In this document: piece after piece, positions 9,116 to 19,003 of the stretch
Position numbering within the stretch: position 1 is the stretch's first letter
How the letters are laid out: each line of letters starts with the position of its first letter
Assembly (NCBI RefSeq): GCF_018069805.1
Contig: NZ_JAGPYN010000005.1
Span: 164,054-228,053, forward strand
From: Pseudoalteromonas ostreae
GTDB taxonomy: Bacteria; Pseudomonadota; Gammaproteobacteria; Enterobacterales; Alteromonadaceae
Reading direction: 5' to 3'
DNA: 64,000 nucleotides
Program-made: the position numbers and the translations under genes
The notes under the pieces: generated by a model
Told to the model about the DNA's origin: nothing
The model's input: only the letters and a program-made list of their open reading frames with translations
Database searches by the model: none

Positions 9116-10246
9116 ATGCCAGTAACTAGAATTCTAGCTGTTGATGACGAGCCCTTTAATTTAGAGATTATAGAAGAAATATTGTTAGATCTTGATTTTG
9201 AATTAAAGATGGCCAGCAGTGGCCCTGAGTGCCTCAGTGTAGTGGAAGAGTTTGCGCCGCAAGTTATTTTACTTGACGTGAGTATGCCAAAAATGAATGG
9301 TTATGAGGTATGTAGAAAGCTAAAAGCCAATCCCAGTACGGCTCATATTATAGTTATGTTTGTATCAGCCAGAGGCACTGTTGAAGAGCGGATGGAAGGA
9401 TATGCAGTCGGTGCGGAAGATTATATTGTTAAGCCATTTGGGCCGGACGAACTTAAATCAAAACTGAAAATCCTTAATCAAGTCCTCATTGAAAAAAAAT
9501 CGTTAGAACAGCAAATAGAAGAGGCCACATCAACCGCATTCAATGCCATGGCAAACAGTAGTGAAATGGGGCAAATAGTTAATTATATTGAGAGTATTGG
9601 TATGATTAACAACACTAAAGCACTTGGTGAAAGCTTGGTTCATTGTTTAAGAACGTTTGATTTACAAAGTAATGTTGAGTTTAGATCTAGTATTGATGCT
9701 CCTGAGCATTTTTCTCTAAATGGTACGTGTTCGCCAATTGTAATTGAATTGTTTGATATGCTAAAAAATAAGGGGCGCTTACATGAGTTTTCTCACCGTA
9801 TTTTAGTTAATTATGAATTAATTAGTTTATTAGTTTTAAACATGCCAGATCACGATCCTGATAAGCATGGCCGGATCCGTGATCATGTGTGTTTTATTGT
9901 CAGTGTTACAGAGCAACAGTTACGAGCAATCATGACTCGTGAAGCTTTAGAATTGCAACAAACAAAGCTAAATGATGCAATTACTATGGTTAATAGCAAG
10001 TTTCATGGCTTAATTGAGCTGTTGAATGAAAATCGTAAGAGTAATGAAGCCGTATTCAAACGTTTACAAGAAGAATTAGAAGATCGGATCCCGACAATGG
10101 GGTTAGATGAAGATCAAGAAGTGTTTATTTATCAGAAGGTAGATCACGCTATTCAAAAATCAGTTGCCCGTGAAGAGTCTGTGAAGGGGGTAAAAGCCGC
10201 TTTTTATGAAATTGAGCAAGACTTATCAACTTTACTGAGTAAATAA
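9116..10246 (+). CDS. Response regulator with uncharacterised C-terminal region
   Basis: The receiver domain occupies about residues 5-120: VDDEPFN, phosphoacceptor in VILLDVSMPKMNG, FVSARG and the lysine of IVKPFGPDE. The remaining 250 residues have no DNA-binding, GGDEF or HD-GYP motif that I can see. They read as mixed helices with a possible globular middle and a helical tail, so output is probably by protein contact. ATG at 9116 has GGATGA five bases upstream and gives a standard receiver N-terminus; the upstream ATG at 9098 in the same frame has no ribosome site. It follows the PAS kinase and is likely its target. Confidence 0.8.
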   Translation: MPVTRILAVDDEPFNLEIIEEILLDLDFELKMASSGPECLSVVEEFAPQVILLDVSMPKMNGYEVCRKLKANPSTAHIIVMFVSARGTVEERMEGYAVGAEDYIVKPFGPDELKSKLKILNQVLIEKKSLEQQIEEATSTAFNAMANSSEMGQIVNYIESIGMINNTKALGESLVHCLRTFDLQSNVEFRSSIDAPEHFSLNGTCSPIVIELFDMLKNKGRLHEFSHRILVNYELISLLVLNMPDHDPDKHGRIRDHVCFIVSVTEQQLRAIMTREALELQQTKLNDAITMVNSKFHGLIELLNENRKSNEAVFKRLQEELEDRIPTMGLDEDQEVFIYQKVDHAIQKSVAREESVKGVKAAFYEIEQDLSTLLSK

Positions 10247-10265
10247 CAAGGTTAATACTGAAGCC

Positions 10266-10295
10266 CCAAGAGATGATAAGCTATGCATCTCTTGG
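10266..10295 (+). terminator. Possible terminator of the kinase/regulator unit
   Basis: Perfect 10-bp stem CCAAGAGATG / CATCTCTTGG, loop of 10, followed after 5-6 bases by TTTTT on the plus strand. It overlaps the 3' end of the convergent queG gene, which lowers confidence. Confidence 0.4.
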
Positions 10296-11414
10296 CAGGC
10301 CTTTTTCTACGATACGTATCAAACGGGCGGTTTTTCGTAGCAGCTTATCTTGTTTTGAGCGTTGTTGCTTAAGCGCCCACTCTATATGTTCTTTTACCAA
10401 TTCGGTTGATTGATCATAACTGGCGCTGAGCGCGTCAACGATCGATTGGCTAAATTGCGCATTACCTAAACCTACAGCAATATTTCGGAGCCAGCGTTGA
10501 TGGCCAATTCGACGGATTGGACTGCCTTCGGTATTTTTTAAAAAGGTGGCTTCATCCCAACTAAATAAATCAAGTAAATCTTTATCTTTTAATTGTGTTC
10601 GTGGGTGAAAGTCGGCTTCATCGGTAATTTGCCCGTAGCGGTTCCATGGGCAAACTAATTGGCAATCATCACAGCCGTAAACGCGATTACCTAATAGTGA
10701 GCGATATTGCTCTGGGATTGGCCCTTGTAGCTCAATAGTAAGATAAGAAATACACTTGCGCGCATCAACTACGTAAGGTTCTACAATTGCGCCGGTTGGG
10801 CATAAAGTTATGCAGGCTACACACTTCCCACATCCCTCAAACTCATTGGGCTTATCAATTGGTAAAGGGATATCAACAAATAACTCACCCAAAAAGAACC
10901 AAGAACCGGCTTCTTTATTGATTAGCAAGCTGTGTTTTCCACGCCAGCCTAAACCTGCTTTTTCAGCAAGTTGACGTTCTAATACTGGTGCTGAATCAAC
11001 AAATGGCCGATAACCTAAGTGACCGATTTGAAGCTCAATTTTTTGACCTAATTTCTTTAATCGATTACGCATCAGTTTATGATAATCACGCCCTAACGCA
11101 TAACGACTAATATACGCTTTATCGGTATTTTTGAGGGTTTTAGCAAAGCTTGCATCGGGGGGCAGGTAATTCATTTTTACAGATATAACCCGCACAGTAC
11201 CTGGGACTAGCTCCGCAGGGCGAGCGCGTTTCATACCATGAGCGGCCATATATTCCATATCGCCGTGATAGCCTAAATCAAGCCAGCGCTGTAATTGTGC
11301 TTCGTGTTTGCTTAAATCAATGTCAGTGATGCCAACTTCGGCAAAGCCAAGCTCTTTACCCCACTGTTTTATATCAAGGGCTAACTGCGTGTGATCGGAT
11401 ATTGAGCTACTCAC
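10281..11414 (-). CDS. queG: Epoxyqueuosine reductase
   Basis: 377 aa. This is the cobalamin- and iron-sulfur-dependent enzyme that makes queuosine from epoxyqueuosine in tRNAs with GUN anticodons. The N-terminal part carries the family pattern GFAEVGITDIDL and RYALGRDYHKLMR. Two 4Fe-4S motifs follow: CGKCVACITLCPTGAI and a second cluster that ends in CDDCQLVCPWNRY. The HEAT-like tail includes RRIGHQRWLRNIAVGLGN. Length is normal. It is convergent with the response regulator unit; no operon partner is evident. In E. coli the gene lies beside nnr/tsaE, which is not the case here. Confidence 0.95.
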   Translation of the reverse strand: MSSSISDHTQLALDIKQWGKELGFAEVGITDIDLSKHEAQLQRWLDLGYHGDMEYMAAHGMKRARPAELVPGTVRVISVKMNYLPPDASFAKTLKNTDKAYISRYALGRDYHKLMRNRLKKLGQKIELQIGHLGYRPFVDSAPVLERQLAEKAGLGWRGKHSLLINKEAGSWFFLGELFVDIPLPIDKPNEFEGCGKCVACITLCPTGAIVEPYVVDARKCISYLTIELQGPIPEQYRSLLGNRVYGCDDCQLVCPWNRYGQITDEADFHPRTQLKDKDLLDLFSWDEATFLKNTEGSPIRRIGHQRWLRNIAVGLGNAQFSQSIVDALSASYDQSTELVKEHIEWALKQQRSKQDKLLRKTARLIRIVEKGLPRDA

Positions 11415-11485
11415 ATGGGTACATCATTCAGAAAAAAATAACGGCGCAATTTAACATATTTACAGCACAGTTAAAACGCTTGTAC

Positions 11486-12727
11486 TTAGACAAAACGCTT
11501 TAACTGCTGCTGAGTTTGCTCACTTAGCTGTTGTGATAATTGACAATCACCTAGCGCTACATCAATTTGTGCTTTTGCTTGGCTGCCTAATGCAACGATT
11601 TGTTCAACTGATTGATGGGTTTGATTTTGTGTCTGTTCGAGTAAGTGCACAGCGCTTACAATTTGCTGTAATTGTTGTTGATTGTGTTCAAATTCAACAA
11701 GCCGATCGGTAAATCCATGGGATGTATTACTAATGGTTGTTTCTGCATTATGTGAATAACTGACAAGTTGCTCAGATTCTTTATTTGTTTGATTTACTAA
11801 AGAATCCATTTGGTTGATGAAATCGCTGATCTGGCGAGTTGCATCGCTTACTTTAACCGATAAAGTTCTTACTTCATCTGCTACAACCGCAAAACCACGA
11901 CCAGCTTCACCCGCACGAGCGGCTTCTATTGCAGCATTAAGCGCCAACAAATTAGTTTGATCTGAAAACTCTTCAACCATTTTCAGGATGCTACGAATAT
12001 TCTCGCTGTTTTGTTTTAAGCCAGAAATCGTTTCTGAAAAACGGCTCAATACATGACTAATCGATTTAACTTGAGTGACTAGTTTTGTGAGTTCTTGTGC
12101 AGAGTGTGTAACAAAGTTTAAATGCTCTGCGTTTACTTGATGAACATCATCGGTATTGGTAACGATACTTTGCAGACTATCAGTTATTTGATTACTGGCT
12201 GCGGTTATTGTTTGGCTAAAATCAATTTGTTGTTCGCTTAGCTGCGCCGTATGTTGCATTGACTCAGTCACTTGATTATTACTTTGTGCGCTGGCCTGCG
12301 AACTTTGGTAAGTGGTAGCGAGTAATTGGCTTAGATGATCAGTAAAGGTATTGTACTGTTGGCTGATCTCACGAAATTCATCATAGGTAAAGTGGGGGAG
12401 TTTAGCTGCTAAGTTTGCATCTTGGCGGTTAATTTTTACTAACGTATCGCGCATTGCTGTTACTGGGCGCACGATCAGAAAGCGCATGTAAAAGAGTGTA
12501 AAGGCAAAGCCGGCAATAATAATCACCGTGAGTAACCAAAATAGGCTAGTGTCTGCGCCTTGCGTAGTTAGATTGTTATATAACCAAATCAGAGTAATAG
12601 CTTGAAAAATAAATACAAAGCTAAGGTTGCCAACAATTTTTCGGGTTAAAGTAAAAAAGAAGCTTTGTTCTATAAAGTTATAAATACGCATATACCCACT
12701 CATTAATTGCCCGCTCGGCTGTTGCAT
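11486..12727 (-). CDS. Methyl-accepting chemotaxis protein without a periplasmic ligand domain
   Basis: 413 aa. Two membrane helices (about 30-52 and 62-84) are separated by only about ten residues, so there is no external sensor domain. Then come a HAMP-like linker and the cytoplasmic four-helix signalling bundle. Its conserved hairpin tip is [20 protein letters not shown] followed by [14 protein letters not shown], which docks CheA and CheW. It probably senses an internal or membrane-linked cue. No che genes are nearby, so it is an orphan transducer. It is transcribed away from the GDPD/DMT pair, with 73 bases between. Confidence 0.92.
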   Translation of the reverse strand: MQQPSGQLMSGYMRIYNFIEQSFFFTLTRKIVGNLSFVFIFQAITLIWLYNNLTTQGADTSLFWLLTVIIIAGFAFTLFYMRFLIVRPVTAMRDTLVKINRQDANLAAKLPHFTYDEFREISQQYNTFTDHLSQLLATTYQSSQASAQSNNQVTESMQHTAQLSEQQIDFSQTITAASNQITDSLQSIVTNTDDVHQVNAEHLNFVTHSAQELTKLVTQVKSISHVLSRFSETISGLKQNSENIRSILKMVEEFSDQTNLLALNAAIEAARAGEAGRGFAVVADEVRTLSVKVSDATRQISDFINQMDSLVNQTNKESEQLVSYSHNAETTISNTSHGFTDRLVEFEHNQQQLQQIVSAVHLLEQTQNQTHQSVEQIVALGSQAKAQIDVALGDCQLSQQLSEQTQQQLKRFV

Positions 12728-12800
12728 TTGTTTTACTCAGTATCGTTCAAATTCACTTTAATTCAAGAATATAGGATGAACGACAGCCATTTTTTAATAA

Positions 12801-13499
12801 CTACAGTGAGTTTAAAATCATTTTAGTGTTGCATGGATAATTAGTAAAAATTCCGTCGACACCAAAACTAAGCATTAACTCAATATCTTCTTGTTTATCA
12901 ACAGTGTATGCATAAACTTGTAAGCCGCGTTGTTTGGCATCCGCGACAAACTCATAGTTAATAAAGTTTTTATCAACATGAATACTAAACGCCTGTAAGC
13001 GCTGGGCAAATTCGGCATAGTTGATGGGAATGGAGCCCGTTAATGCGCCAATTTTTAGCCAAGGTAGTTTTTGTTTAAGCCACATTAATTGATGATGATC
13101 AAATGAAGAGACTAACAGCATATCCTGAGATAGTTTGTTATTAACGATATTTAATTCAATCAGCTCAACAAATTTATCCAACGAAAAAGTATGTTTTAAC
13201 TCAAGGTTTAAGAGCACTTTATTAGCTGTCCAATCAATAGTTTGCTGTAGGGTTGGGACAAATTCACCATTGCCTGCATCAAAACATTGAATTTGCTCTC
13301 GGGTGAATTTATTTATTTTGCCGCGGCCGCTGGTTGTGCGATCTAGCCAAGTATCATGGATGATCATGTAATCATCCAAACAGCTTTGTACATCGACTTC
13401 AATGCCATCAACCTCTATGTCTACAGCAGCTGTAATTGCACTCTGAGTATTTTCTGGATAAGTGCCACTGGCGCCGCGATGAGCAAAAACTTTTATCAT
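12801..13499 (-). CDS. Glycerophosphodiester phosphodiesterase, cytoplasmic UgpQ type
   Basis: About 232 aa. The enzyme hydrolyses glycerophosphodiesters to glycerol 3-phosphate and an alcohol. Catalytic elements are AHRGASGTYPENT (the HR..xPENT motif), the metal ligands in VDGIEVDVQSCLDD followed by the second histidine in IIHDTWLDRTT, and NLELKH. The C-terminal YAYTVDKQEDIELMLSFGVDGIFTNYP is typical. No signal peptide. The start at 13499 overlaps the stop of the upstream permease as ATGA. A longer frame starting at 13526 exists but would overlap the permease by 31 bases. Translational coupling with the DMT permease is likely. Confidence 0.92.
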   Translation of the reverse strand: MIKVFAHRGASGTYPENTQSAITAAVDIEVDGIEVDVQSCLDDYMIIHDTWLDRTTSGRGKINKFTREQIQCFDAGNGEFVPTLQQTIDWTANKVLLNLELKHTFSLDKFVELIELNIVNNKLSQDMLLVSSFDHHQLMWLKQKLPWLKIGALTGSIPINYAEFAQRLQAFSIHVDKNFINYEFVADAKQRGLQVYAYTVDKQEDIELMLSFGVDGIFTNYPCNTKMILNSL

Positions 13500-14362
13500 A
13501 ATCTGTGTTTCCGAGTAATTGACCATGTTTCGTAAAATGCTGCACTGATCACTAAAGCACCGCCAAGTATGGTCTGTAGTGAAGGTTGCTCATGCAGCAG
13601 CAAAAAAGCTAAAAATGTGCCATACAAAGGCTGTAAACAAGAAATAAGCCCCGCTGTTGATGCTGATAAATATTGTAAACTTGCCGCAAATAAAGAGTGC
13701 GGAGTTGCAGTAAAAATTACACCAGCGACGACCAATAACCCCAAATCTTGGTTTGCTATATTTATCACTGGTACTTCAATAAAAGCACATAATAATAAGC
13801 TAGCCACTAATGTTTGATAAAACATAGTTTGTGGCCCAGCGTAGTGGCTAAAGTATCGCTTATGAACAATATTTCTAAAAGCGAAAAAAAATGCTGAAAT
13901 AATCCCTGTTACCACCCCTAAGGTCACATTATTACCCATATCTACATTTGGGATCAGTAAATAGATCCCAGTTATTACTACGCCTGCACTGAGCAAATCG
14001 TTTACTTTGGGTTTACTACTATTAAAGAATGGTTCAATAAATACGGTGATCACTGGGTAAGTAAAAAATGCAATCATGCCAATGGCAATCCCAGCCATTT
14101 GCATACCTGCAAAATAGGTAACCCAATGTATACCTACAGCAGCTCCTAACAACAAAGCAATCAAGTAATCTTTAGCACAGCTGAGTTTAATTGCTTTTTT
14201 TTGCCATAACAGCAATATCATAATAGCCAGACCCGCTATGGCTGCGCGGTACACGGTGATATCTAATGCGTTGAGATTTATTAATTTGGCAAATAGTGCT
14301 GTGCCACCAAAAAGTAATACCGCAATATGTAAATAAATTAAACTTTGTTGTTGGGGTTGCAT
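13496..14362 (-). CDS. EamA/DMT family permease
   Basis: 288 aa with about ten predicted membrane helices arranged as two EamA repeats (first repeat about 5-135, second about 145-283). Helices carry the family features HWVTYFAGMQMAGIAIGMIAFFTYPVITVFIEPF in pieces and SLQYLSASTAGLISCLQPLYG in the second repeat. It probably exports or imports a small metabolite; the substrate is unknown. Its TGA overlaps the ATG of the GDPD gene, so they form an operon. It is divergent from the small-membrane-protein/DesKR unit. Confidence 0.87.
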   Translation of the reverse strand: MQPQQQSLIYLHIAVLLFGGTALFAKLINLNALDITVYRAAIAGLAIMILLLWQKKAIKLSCAKDYLIALLLGAAVGIHWVTYFAGMQMAGIAIGMIAFFTYPVITVFIEPFFNSSKPKVNDLLSAGVVITGIYLLIPNVDMGNNVTLGVVTGIISAFFFAFRNIVHKRYFSHYAGPQTMFYQTLVASLLLCAFIEVPVINIANQDLGLLVVAGVIFTATPHSLFAASLQYLSASTAGLISCLQPLYGTFLAFLLLHEQPSLQTILGGALVISAAFYETWSITRKHRL

Positions 14363-14428
14363 GTAAATTCGCTCTGCTATTTTTTACTATCTTATCACTG
14401 CTCATAATAAGGTGAAATTTTTAAAACA

Positions 14429-14440
14429 TGACAAATGTCA
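14429..14440. promoter_or_regulatory. Inverted repeat in the divergent promoter region (possible operator)
   Basis: TGACA-AA-TGTCA, a perfect 5-bp dyad with a 2-bp spacer. A further TGACA half-site occurs at 14451-14455. It lies between the DMT permease gene and the small-membrane-protein/histidine-kinase/regulator unit, so it is a candidate target for that regulator. This is inference only. Confidence 0.35.
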
Positions 14441-14515
14441 GCAAAGTTGATGACATTTTACACTCTTATTTTTTTTAGCGGCTGGCATAGTTATCACATT
14501 CAACTGGAGGTAATT

Positions 14516-14671
14516 ATGAATGCTTTAATTTTAATCAGTTTATATATCAGCGACTTTTTTGAAATATATAGTTTTAGTATTACTTACGCCGGTTACTTTA
14601 TGTTGTTATGTGTTTTTATGTTATTTAGTAAAAACATAATTATAAATAAAACGATACACTTGGGGTATTAG
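14516..14671 (+). CDS. Small membrane protein, 51 aa, upstream of a DesK-like kinase
   Basis: The start at 14516 is chosen because GGAGG lies at 14506-14510, a near-perfect ribosome site with proper spacing; the longer frame from 14435 has none. The product is almost entirely hydrophobic, with about two membrane helices and a short basic tail (NKTIHLGY). It ends one base before the ATG of the histidine kinase, so it is the first gene of a three-gene operon. I recognise no family. It may be an accessory or sensor subunit of the kinase, by analogy with small membrane partners of other DesK-type kinases (inference). Confidence 0.65.
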   Translation: MNALILISLYISDFFEIYSFSITYAGYFMLLCVFMLFSKNIIINKTIHLGY

Positions 14672-14672
14672 T

Positions 14673-15776
14673 ATGAGTTCACTTGACACGGTTGCTGAGC
14701 AAATAGATAAAGGGTTTTGGAAGTATGGACATTTAATTTTTACCGGCTTTTATTTGTTGCCAATTATGATTAACTTTGCAAATTTAACCGCAAACAACAT
14801 TTTTATGTCCTTAGCTTTATATATTGCTTTTATTATGCTCTATGTAAAAGCAATAAATTGCCAAGATACCGATACTACTAAGTTAGTTATTGCTATGTTG
14901 TTAGTTTGTTTTAGTGCTACTTTTTATACCTCAGGCACACCGACATTATTTGGTTTCGTTGCCTACATTGTCGGTTATGCATATAGTAAACTGCAACGAA
15001 TTTATTCAGCATTAGTGGTCATTTTAACTGTTTTATTAAGTGCATATATTGGCGATGTTGCAAAAGTAGAATACTTTCTCGCCATATCTTTAATTTTATG
15101 TGTTGCCCTATTTAGCTACGGTATAGCTGCAAAAAGAGAGCAGCAATATAAAATCCGCGAGCAAGAAAACGCCACGCAATTAGAACAATTAGCAGCAATT
15201 GCTGAACGCGAACGTATTGCCCGCGATTTACATGATATTTTAGGTCATTCTCTTTCATCAATTGCTTTAAAAGCAGAGCTTGCTAATAAATTAAATCAAG
15301 GTGAGCGTTACACACAAGCAAATACTGAAATTGCCCAAGTTGCAGAGCTTGCAAGGCAGCTATTGAGTGATGTGAGAAGTGCTGTCAGTGATTTAAAACA
15401 GCTCAATCTTGCGAGCCAAATTTCCCAATTGAAACAAAGGCTAACCGAACAAGGTTTTGAGGCGGATTTTAATGTGAAGTTAAATGCGTTACCTGCAAAA
15501 GTAGAAGGTATCGCAAGTCTTATAATTAAGGAGGCTGTTACTAACTTACTACGCCATAGTAGCACCAAGAAATGCATCGTTAGCATAACGCAAAATCAGC
15601 AGCAATTAATAATCAATGTGATTGATCATGCACCATGTAGCTCAATAAAACCTGGAAATGGCTTAAATGGCATTAAAGAACGAGCAGAGCAGCTAGACGG
15701 TAAGGCTACATTTACCTGTGAGGATAACTTTAGTTTAAATGTAATGCTGCCTTTAACTACGAAGGATTTCCAATGA
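14673..15776 (+). CDS. Sensor histidine kinase, DesK/NarX (HisKA_3) type
   Basis: 367 aa. The N-terminal 150 residues contain about five or six membrane helices with very short loops, so the sensor lies in the membrane, as in DesK. A coiled coil leads to the HisKA_3 dimerisation helix ERERIARDLHDILGHSLSSI with the phosphoacceptor histidine in DLHD. The compact HATPase has KEAVTNLLRHS and GNGLNGIKERAEQL. The stop overlaps the next gene's ATG (ATGA). The ligand is unknown; membrane fluidity or envelope stress are typical inputs of the family. Confidence 0.9.
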   Translation: MSSLDTVAEQIDKGFWKYGHLIFTGFYLLPIMINFANLTANNIFMSLALYIAFIMLYVKAINCQDTDTTKLVIAMLLVCFSATFYTSGTPTLFGFVAYIVGYAYSKLQRIYSALVVILTVLLSAYIGDVAKVEYFLAISLILCVALFSYGIAAKREQQYKIREQENATQLEQLAAIAERERIARDLHDILGHSLSSIALKAELANKLNQGERYTQANTEIAQVAELARQLLSDVRSAVSDLKQLNLASQISQLKQRLTEQGFEADFNVKLNALPAKVEGIASLIIKEAVTNLLRHSSTKKCIVSITQNQQQLIINVIDHAPCSSIKPGNGLNGIKERAEQLDGKATFTCEDNFSLNVMLPLTTKDFQ

Positions 15777-16387
15777 TTAAGGTGTATTTAGTAGAAGATC
15801 AGGCGCTTGTGCGCGACGCAATCGCAGCATTATTAAGTCTAGATTTTAATATTGAGGTAATTGGTCAAGCAAGTAACGGGCAAGATGCATTAACAGCCAT
15901 AAACATGCTAGATAGCAACTCTCTTCCTGATATTATTTTAACCGACATCGAAATGCCTAGCATGAACGGCATCGAACTCAGTGAGCAAATTGCATCAAAA
16001 TACCCAGCTATAAAAATAGTTATTATGACCACCTTTTCGCGAGCGGGTTATATTAGGCGTTCTTTAAGTGCTGGCGTTAAGGGCTTTATTTTAAAAGAAG
16101 CCCCGAGCGATGAATTAATTAGCGCGCTTAAAAAAGTAATGCACGGGCAAAAGGTCATTGATCCTGAGCTTGCTATTAACGCATTAGATGATACTGATCC
16201 GTTGACAGATAAAGAACGAAAAGCATTGCAACTCGCAAGTGAAGGGTTGAAAACAGCCGATATTGCCGCAAGGTTATATTTAAGCGAGGGCACGGTACGT
16301 AATTACTTATCAGACGCTATTGCGAAACTAAATGCCATAAACCGAGTAGATGCAGCGCGTATAGCCAAACAAAAAGGCTGGCTATAA
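15773..16387 (+). CDS. LuxR/NarL-family response regulator, DesR-like
   Basis: 204 aa. The receiver is at about 1-120 with VEDQALVRDA, the phosphoacceptor in IILTDIEMPSMNG, TTFSRAGY and FILKE. The helix-turn-helix is at about 140-200: LTDKERKALQLASEGLKTAD, then IAARLYLSEGTVRNYLSDAI. It is coupled to the preceding kinase by a 4-base overlap, so the two form a dedicated pair. No ABC transporter or desaturase target gene is adjacent, which is unusual for this class. The dyad at 14429-14440 is the obvious place to look for autoregulation. Confidence 0.92.
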   Translation: MIKVYLVEDQALVRDAIAALLSLDFNIEVIGQASNGQDALTAINMLDSNSLPDIILTDIEMPSMNGIELSEQIASKYPAIKIVIMTTFSRAGYIRRSLSAGVKGFILKEAPSDELISALKKVMHGQKVIDPELAINALDDTDPLTDKERKALQLASEGLKTADIAARLYLSEGTVRNYLSDAIAKLNAINRVDAARIAKQKGWL

Positions 16388-16408
16388 CGCCATTATAAGC
16401 AGTTTAAA

Positions 16409-16452
16409 GCAGGTAAAAGCGCTTTCTTAAAAGTTTCATAGCTTTTGCCTGT
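16409..16452. other. Hairpin between the DesR-like regulator and rnr
   Basis: Twelve-bp stem (GCAGGTAAAAGC with GCTTTTGCCTGT, two G-U pairs), loop of 20. There is no U-tract, so it may be a weak terminator for the two-component operon or part of the rnr leader. A second 7-bp stem (GGTTATG/CATAACC, 16463-16490) lies just before the rnr start. Confidence 0.4.
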
Positions 16453-16507
16453 CTCATTGATCGGTTATGGGTTAAAATAACATCATAACCAATTAACAAG
16501 ATAGTGA

Positions 16508-19003
16508 ATGTCAAACCAAGATCCTAATCTCAGTCGAGAACAAGAAAAGTACGAAAACCCTGTCCCAAGCCGTGAGTTTATACTTACTCATATAAAAGAC
16601 CGTGCCAAGCCTGCTAATTTTCATCAATTATGTGAAGAGTTAGCGGTAAGCGATGATGAGCGTCAAATTGCTTTTAAGCGTCGTTTACGTGCCATGGAGC
16701 GTGATGGTCAACTGTTCTTTAATAAATTTAAATGCTACGCCTTAATTGATGAAGCAGGGCTTGTTAAAGGCAAAGTAATTGGTCACCGTGACGGGTTTGG
16801 CTTTTTAGAAGTCGAAGGCGAAAGTAAAGACTGGTTTATTGCCAAACATCAAATGAGTATGGTATTGCATGGCGACATTGTGCTGGCTAAAGGCACTAAA
16901 CGAGGCTCTGGTGGCAAGTGCGATGCGCGCATTATTAAAGTGCTGACTGGCGAGCGAGCCCCGATTGTTGGTCGCTATTTTGTTGAGCATGGTATAGCAG
17001 TGGTGGTGGCGGAAGATCCGCGTATTACCCAAGATATTATTATTTTACCAGGCAGTGAAAACGGCGCACGTCATAACCAAATGGTGCAAGTACAAATTAC
17101 CCAAAACCCTAATCGTAATATGAATGCAGTGGGTAAAGTGATTGATGTATTAGGTGAGCATTTAGCCCCAGGTATGGAAATTGAAGTAGCACTGCGTAAT
17201 CACGATATCCCACATGTATGGCCTGAAGCGGTTGAAAAGCAGGTGGAGCATTTAGGTGAATTTGTTGAAGAAGCCGACAAGCAAAATCGTGTTGATTTAC
17301 GTGATTTACCATTAGTAACAATTGATGGTGAAGACGCGCGTGACTTTGATGATGCAGTGTATTGTGAGCCGGTTGAATCGGGTGGTTGGCGGTTATGGGT
17401 GGCGATTGCCGATGTATCCCACTATGTAGGAATGAACACCCCACTTAATGCCGAGGCAATCGAACGAGGTAACTCAGTGTATTTCCCTGAGCAAGTTATT
17501 CCTATGTTGCCAAAAGTATTGTCTAATGGCTTATGTTCATTAAATCCAAAAGTTGACCGTTTATGTATGGTCGCAGAAATGCTGGTATCGGCTGAAGGTA
17601 AATTATCAGGCTATCGTTTTTACGAAGCGGTGATGAATTCGCATGCGCGCTTAACCTACACCAAAGTAAACGCTATTTTACAAGGTGATGAGAAGTTACG
17701 TACTGAATACGCACCGGTCGTGCCACATTTAACTGATTTACAGCAAATGTATATGGCATTAAAAGCCGCCCGCCAAGAGCGCGGAGCGATTGAGTTTGAA
17801 ACCCTCGAAACTCGCTTTGTATTTAACGCTCAGCGTAAAATTGAATCAATAGTGCCGGTACTGCGTAATGACGCCCACAAGCTGATTGAAGAATGTATGA
17901 TTTTAGCCAATGTGTCAGCGGCTAAAATGCTTGAAAAACACGAAGCCAGCGCGCTTTATCGTGTTCATGCTGAACCAGATGGTGAAAAACTGGCTAACTT
18001 TAGACAGTTTTTATCAGAGTTGGGTATTGAATCAACACTCAGTGATGAGCCAACACCAAAAGAAATTACCCATGTGTTAGCCAAGCTTGGCGACCGCCCT
18101 GATGCTGAACTTATCCAAACTATGCTACTGCGTTCGATGAAGCAGGCAGTATATCAAGCTGAAAACATCGGTCACTTTGGTTTGTCATTAGGCGAATATG
18201 CACATTTCACTTCGCCAATTCGTCGTTACCCAGATTTAGTCGTACATCGTGCCATTAAAGGCATTTTGAAAGCGCAAGGTATGGTTACGTCGGGTGCGTA
18301 TGTTTATAGTGACGAAGAAGTTGCGCAATTGGGTGAGCAGTGCTCAAATACGGAGCGTCGCGCTGATGATGCAACCCGTGAAGTAGCTGATTGGCTGAAG
18401 TGTGAATACATGCAAGATCATGTGGGTGACGAATTTGAAGGGGTGATCTCATCGGTTACTAACTTTGGTTTGTTTATTCGCTTAGCTGATTTACAAATTG
18501 ATGGCCTTATCCATGTCACTAATTTAGGCGATGAATATTTTCAATATGATGGCGCTAAACATTGCTTGATTGGTGAGCATTCTCGTAAAGTTTATCGTTT
18601 AGGTGATAAAGTAACGGTTCAGGTGGCATCAGTAAGCTTGGATGAGCGCCGTATTAACTTAACGTTAGATGGCAATGTGGCACAAGATAGATATGCTCGT
18701 CGTCGTAGTGACACGAAAGGTCACACTCCAGCAAGCGTTCGTTCACAGCTAAAACGTGGCAAAATACCAGGTAAAAAAGCTGACGCAAAAGAGTCAGGTG
18801 AACTTAGCGGTCGTTCTGAACAGAGCAAAGCAAAGCCCAAAAAAAACAGTGCCAGTAGAGGTAAAAAGAAGCCAGCAGGAAAGTCAGCTGCTGCAACCAC
18901 TACCACAGCAGTAAAAAAACCGAAAAAAAAGGCTGTTAAAAAGCCAAAAAGACCCGGCAGAAACGCCCGTAAAAGTAAGAGTTCAGGAGCAAGTGATACG
19001 TGA
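16508..19003 (+). CDS. rnr: Ribonuclease R
   Basis: 831 aa. This is the 3'-to-5' hydrolytic exoribonuclease that degrades structured RNA, and is needed for rRNA quality control and trans-translation. Order of parts: N-terminal helix-turn-helix ([20 protein letters not shown] region), two cold-shock OB domains, the RNB catalytic domain whose [15 protein letters not shown] carries the metal-binding aspartates, an S1 domain ([15 protein letters not shown]), and a lysine-rich tail of about 90 residues. Length is normal for the family. The ribosome site is weak. The stop overlaps the GTG start of rlmB, as in the standard rnr-rlmB operon. Confidence 0.97.
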   Translation: MSNQDPNLSREQEKYENPVPSREFILTHIKDRAKPANFHQLCEELAVSDDERQIAFKRRLRAMERDGQLFFNKFKCYALIDEAGLVKGKVIGHRDGFGFLEVEGESKDWFIAKHQMSMVLHGDIVLAKGTKRGSGGKCDARIIKVLTGERAPIVGRYFVEHGIAVVVAEDPRITQDIIILPGSENGARHNQMVQVQITQNPNRNMNAVGKVIDVLGEHLAPGMEIEVALRNHDIPHVWPEAVEKQVEHLGEFVEEADKQNRVDLRDLPLVTIDGEDARDFDDAVYCEPVESGGWRLWVAIADVSHYVGMNTPLNAEAIERGNSVYFPEQVIPMLPKVLSNGLCSLNPKVDRLCMVAEMLVSAEGKLSGYRFYEAVMNSHARLTYTKVNAILQGDEKLRTEYAPVVPHLTDLQQMYMALKAARQERGAIEFETLETRFVFNAQRKIESIVPVLRNDAHKLIEECMILANVSAAKMLEKHEASALYRVHAEPDGEKLANFRQFLSELGIESTLSDEPTPKEITHVLAKLGDRPDAELIQTMLLRSMKQAVYQAENIGHFGLSLGEYAHFTSPIRRYPDLVVHRAIKGILKAQGMVTSGAYVYSDEEVAQLGEQCSNTERRADDATREVADWLKCEYMQDHVGDEFEGVISSVTNFGLFIRLADLQIDGLIHVTNLGDEYFQYDGAKHCLIGEHSRKVYRLGDKVTVQVASVSLDERRINLTLDGNVAQDRYARRRSDTKGHTPASVRSQLKRGKIPGKKADAKESGELSGRSEQSKAKPKKNSASRGKKKPAGKSAAATTTTAVKKPKKKAVKKPKRPGRNARKSKSSGASDT

